A DNA stretch of 7,470 nucleotides, from the NCBI GenBank assembly GCA_025928535.1, contig JAICJJ010000124.1:1-7470 (forward strand), in the 5' to 3' direction. Origin of the DNA: Thermomicrobiales bacterium (GTDB lineage Bacteria > Chloroflexota > Chloroflexia > Thermomicrobiales > UBA6265). The notes beneath the pieces are model-generated. The model ran no database searches. It was not told where the DNA came from and saw only the letters and a program-made list of their open reading frames with translations. Position 1 is the first letter of the stretch. Every line of letters starts with the position of its first letter. This document shows positions 6,732 to 7,470 of this stretch, one piece after another. Position numbers and translations under genes: made by a program.

Positions 6732-6901
6732 CTAACCGAGTCGTCGCGCACGCAGCTGGTCGAACCTCGGCGATGCGCGCGAAGTCGCCATCGACATGCA
6801 CGACGCCGAGGTCATGATAAAGCGCGGTTTCGGCGATCAGCAGATCGGGGATCGGCGTGCGGCGTCACATCCCGTGATGATGGACTGGGCCGCGCTGCAA
6901 C
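6732..6901 (-). pseudogene. VapC-type PIN-domain toxin remnant, C-terminal part
   Basis: Immediately after the vapB stop the minus strand reads LQRGPVHHHGM, then TGA (6865-6867), then RRTPIPDLLIAETALYHDLG and VVHVDGDFARIAEV. P-D-L-L-I-A and D-x-D-F-x-x-I-A are the third and fourth acidic motifs of PIN-domain VapC nucleases. VapC toxins are about 130 residues; the first 70-80, including the N-terminal acidic residues, are missing, since the remnant starts one base after the vapB stop. The C-terminal end is also uncertain: in a neighbouring frame it reads RFDQLRARRLG and stops at 6732-6734. With half the catalytic acids gone and a stop inside, it cannot make an active toxin. The family call is confident; the exact ends are not. 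Confidence 0.7.
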
Positions 6902-7129
6902 TTACCGCCACATCTCCTCCGATGCCAGCACGTCGAGATCGACTCGGGCGGAAAGCGCCGCGAGGTGCTCGAGTTGGCGCGCGGCCCGCGCTGCGTGGTC
7001 GTTCTCGGCCTGCTCGGCGGCGCGCCGCAGCGCCTCCTCGATCGTCGCGCGGGTCGTGTCGCGCCCGAGGGCGCGCTTGGCTCGGGCGAGAAGTTGCTCA
7101 GCGATTTCGACGGTCGTGCGTTTGATCAT
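6902..7129 (-). CDS. vapB: VapB-family antitoxin
   Basis: A complete 75-residue protein starting MIKRTTVEIAEQLLARAKRA. The first part is a ribbon-helix-helix DNA-binding motif: a short strand (KRTTVEI), helix 1 (EQLLARAKRAL) and helix 2 (TTRATIEEALRRAAEQA). The C-terminal half (RQLEHLAALSARVDLDVLAS and EEMWR) would normally bind and block the VapC toxin. The ending D-V-L-A-S-x-E-M-W-R is characteristic of one VapB subgroup. The gene is intact although its vapC partner is only a remnant directly downstream. VapB proteins usually repress their own promoter; an inverted repeat lies just upstream of the start. The ribosome site is weak (GGAG at 7142-7145, 12 bases away). It may persist as an orphan antitoxin or repressor, or be in early decay. 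Confidence 0.88.
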   Translation of the reverse strand: MIKRTTVEIAEQLLARAKRALGRDTTRATIEEALRRAAEQAENDHAARAARQLEHLAALSARVDLDVLASEEMWR

Positions 7130-7131
7130 GC

Positions 7132-7158
7132 GTACAGATTACTCCGATCGTGCTGTAC
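7132..7158. promoter_or_regulatory. Inverted repeat at the vapB start, candidate VapB operator
   Basis: GTACAG (7132-7137) and CTGTAC (7153-7158) are perfect inverted arms with a 15-base spacer. The near arm is two bases from the vapB ATG and the repeat covers the weak ribosome site. Ribbon-helix-helix VapB proteins bind paired half-sites around their own promoters, so position and shape fit autorepression. No experimental or comparative support is available here, and 6-base arms can arise by chance. Confidence 0.35.
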
Positions 7159-7379
7159 ACACCACACCTGGCGGCTCCGGGCGAGCTCCGTCGTATCCTC
7201 GCTGGCGGGCCTCGGCGTTGGCGCCTGCATTCGCCGATACAACAATCCGCCGATACAATGCCGCGACGGCCAATCGTGATGACGCCGTACCCGCATGCCG
7301 ATCGGTTGGCTTACGTCATGGGCCTGATTCGGCGGCGCGCATCGGGGGGATCGTCCTGCTCGCAACGAAGGAGGCGACG
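7159..7379. other. Non-coding stretch upstream of vapB with an 11-base direct repeat
   Basis: I see no gene that I can support in this stretch. It contains CGCCGATACAA twice, at 7232-7242 and 7248-7258, with a 16-base period. TACAAT at 7254-7259 resembles a -10 element on the plus strand, but no matching -35 is visible at the right distance. A strong ribosome site, AAGGAGG, lies at 7368-7374 in front of a two-codon ORF. Open frames run through on both strands, but their products look like antisense of GC-rich DNA. Confidence 0.35.
7232..7258. repeat. Two direct copies of CGCCGATACAA, 16-base period
   Basis: The 11-base word CGCCGATACAA occurs at 7232-7242 and again at 7248-7258. Two helically spaced copies (about 1.5 turns) could be binding sites for a regulator, or the result of a short tandem duplication. 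Each copy contains a TACAA that resembles part of a -10 element. They are about 100 bases upstream of vapB and 120 before the two-codon ORF at 7380. Confidence 0.4.
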
Positions 7380-7388
7380 ATGCGATGA
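7368..7388 (+). promoter_or_regulatory. Strong ribosome site followed by a two-codon ORF (Met-Arg-stop)
   Basis: AAGGAGG (7368-7374) with five bases of spacing precedes ATG CGA TGA (7380-7388). The ribosome site is as good as those of the real genes in the window, yet the frame ends after two codons. It may be a minimal leader ORF controlling the gene that starts at 7460, or the start of a gene destroyed by a nonsense change. A hairpin follows at 7404-7425, then the ribosome site of the next gene. Confidence 0.35.
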
Positions 7389-7403
7389 GATAAGACCCTG
7401 GAA

Positions 7404-7425
7404 TCGGGCGACGGTCGGCGCCCGA
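7404..7425 (+). repeat. 7-bp hairpin between the two-codon ORF and the next gene
   Basis: TCGGGCG (7404-7410) and CGCCCGA (7419-7425) are perfect complementary arms around an eight-base loop. It ends 21 bases before the AAGGAG ribosome site at 7447-7452. No T-run follows, so intrinsic termination is unlikely. Together with the preceding two-codon ORF it may form a structured leader. Confidence 0.3.
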
Positions 7426-7459
7426 CGCGCTGGCGACGGCATGACGAAGGAGAATTTCT

Positions 7460-7470
7460 GTGGCAGAGCA
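7460..7470 (+). CDS. Start of a gene running off the right edge
   Basis: AAGGAG (7447-7452) lies seven bases before GTG at 7460-7462, followed by GCA GAG CA, giving Met-Ala-Glu and then the window ends. The ribosome site is strong and well spaced. Three residues do not allow identification. An alternative reading, ATG at 7441 (M-T-K-E-N-F), lacks its own ribosome site and is less likely. Confidence 0.5.

Noticed and set aside
7126..7365. 79-codon minus-strand frame overlapping the vapB upstream region
   Set aside because: No family resemblance and no ribosome site; it ends over the vapB start region and looks like chance.
5787..7388. Plus-strand open frame of 533 codons across the toxin-antitoxin region
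   Set aside because: It is antisense to vapB, vapC, MNT and HEPN, has no ribosome site, is rich in R, S and A without domain-like stretches, and arises because stops are rare in GC-rich DNA.
7279..7470. Plus-strand frame from ATG 7279 through the right edge
   Set aside because: No ribosome site before 7279 and no recognisable protein character; the GTG at 7460 with AAGGAG is a better start.

Overview
The window is 7.47 kb of high-GC DNA (no GC count was run; impression from codon usage) from a bacterium I cannot place firmly. Strong AAGGAG-type ribosome sites, some GTG starts, a mycobacterial-type four-helix holin-like membrane protein, and MNT/HEPN and VapB families common in Actinomycetota, Chloroflexota and similar high-GC groups suggest one of those phyla. 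No rRNA, tRNA, CRISPR array or transposase is visible.

Left part (1-5720). The 5' end of a small membrane protein of the phage-holin superfamily IV type runs leftward off the window. Divergent from it is a plus-strand cluster: a 773-residue formylglycine-type arylsulfatase with a concanavalin-like C-terminal domain, then two different DUF1254/DUF1214 proteins of 470 and 449 residues. All three have good ribosome sites and no signal peptide as annotated. Directly upstream of the second DUF1254 gene lies what reads as a broken twin-arginine signal peptide. It has an in-frame TGA and sits in another frame from the gene, so that protein was probably exported in an ancestor.

Right part (5721-7470). 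This looks like a decay zone for toxin-antitoxin genes. A short plus-strand start with a good ribosome site resembles the N-terminus of an NhaA-type antiporter and is cut off after about 26 codons. On the minus strand follow, in order of transcription: an intact vapB antitoxin, a vapC toxin that lost its N-terminal half, an MNT-type nucleotidyltransferase antitoxin with an in-frame TGA, and its HepT-like HEPN toxin with an in-frame TAG. That TAG lies three codons before the first residue of the catalytic R-x4-H-x-Y motif. The HEPN gene also carries a C-terminal frameshift. The GTGA stop/start overlap of the MNT/HEPN pair is still present.

Right edge (7130-7470). The upstream region of vapB holds an inverted repeat beside the vapB start and a short direct repeat. 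It is followed by a strong ribosome site in front of a two-codon ORF, a hairpin, and a second ribosome site with a GTG start that leaves the window.

No clearly new system is visible. The items most worth following are the precisely placed lesions in the MNT/HEPN pair, the vapC deletion next to an intact vapB, the broken export leader, and the sulfatase/DUF1254 pairing, whose function is unknown.
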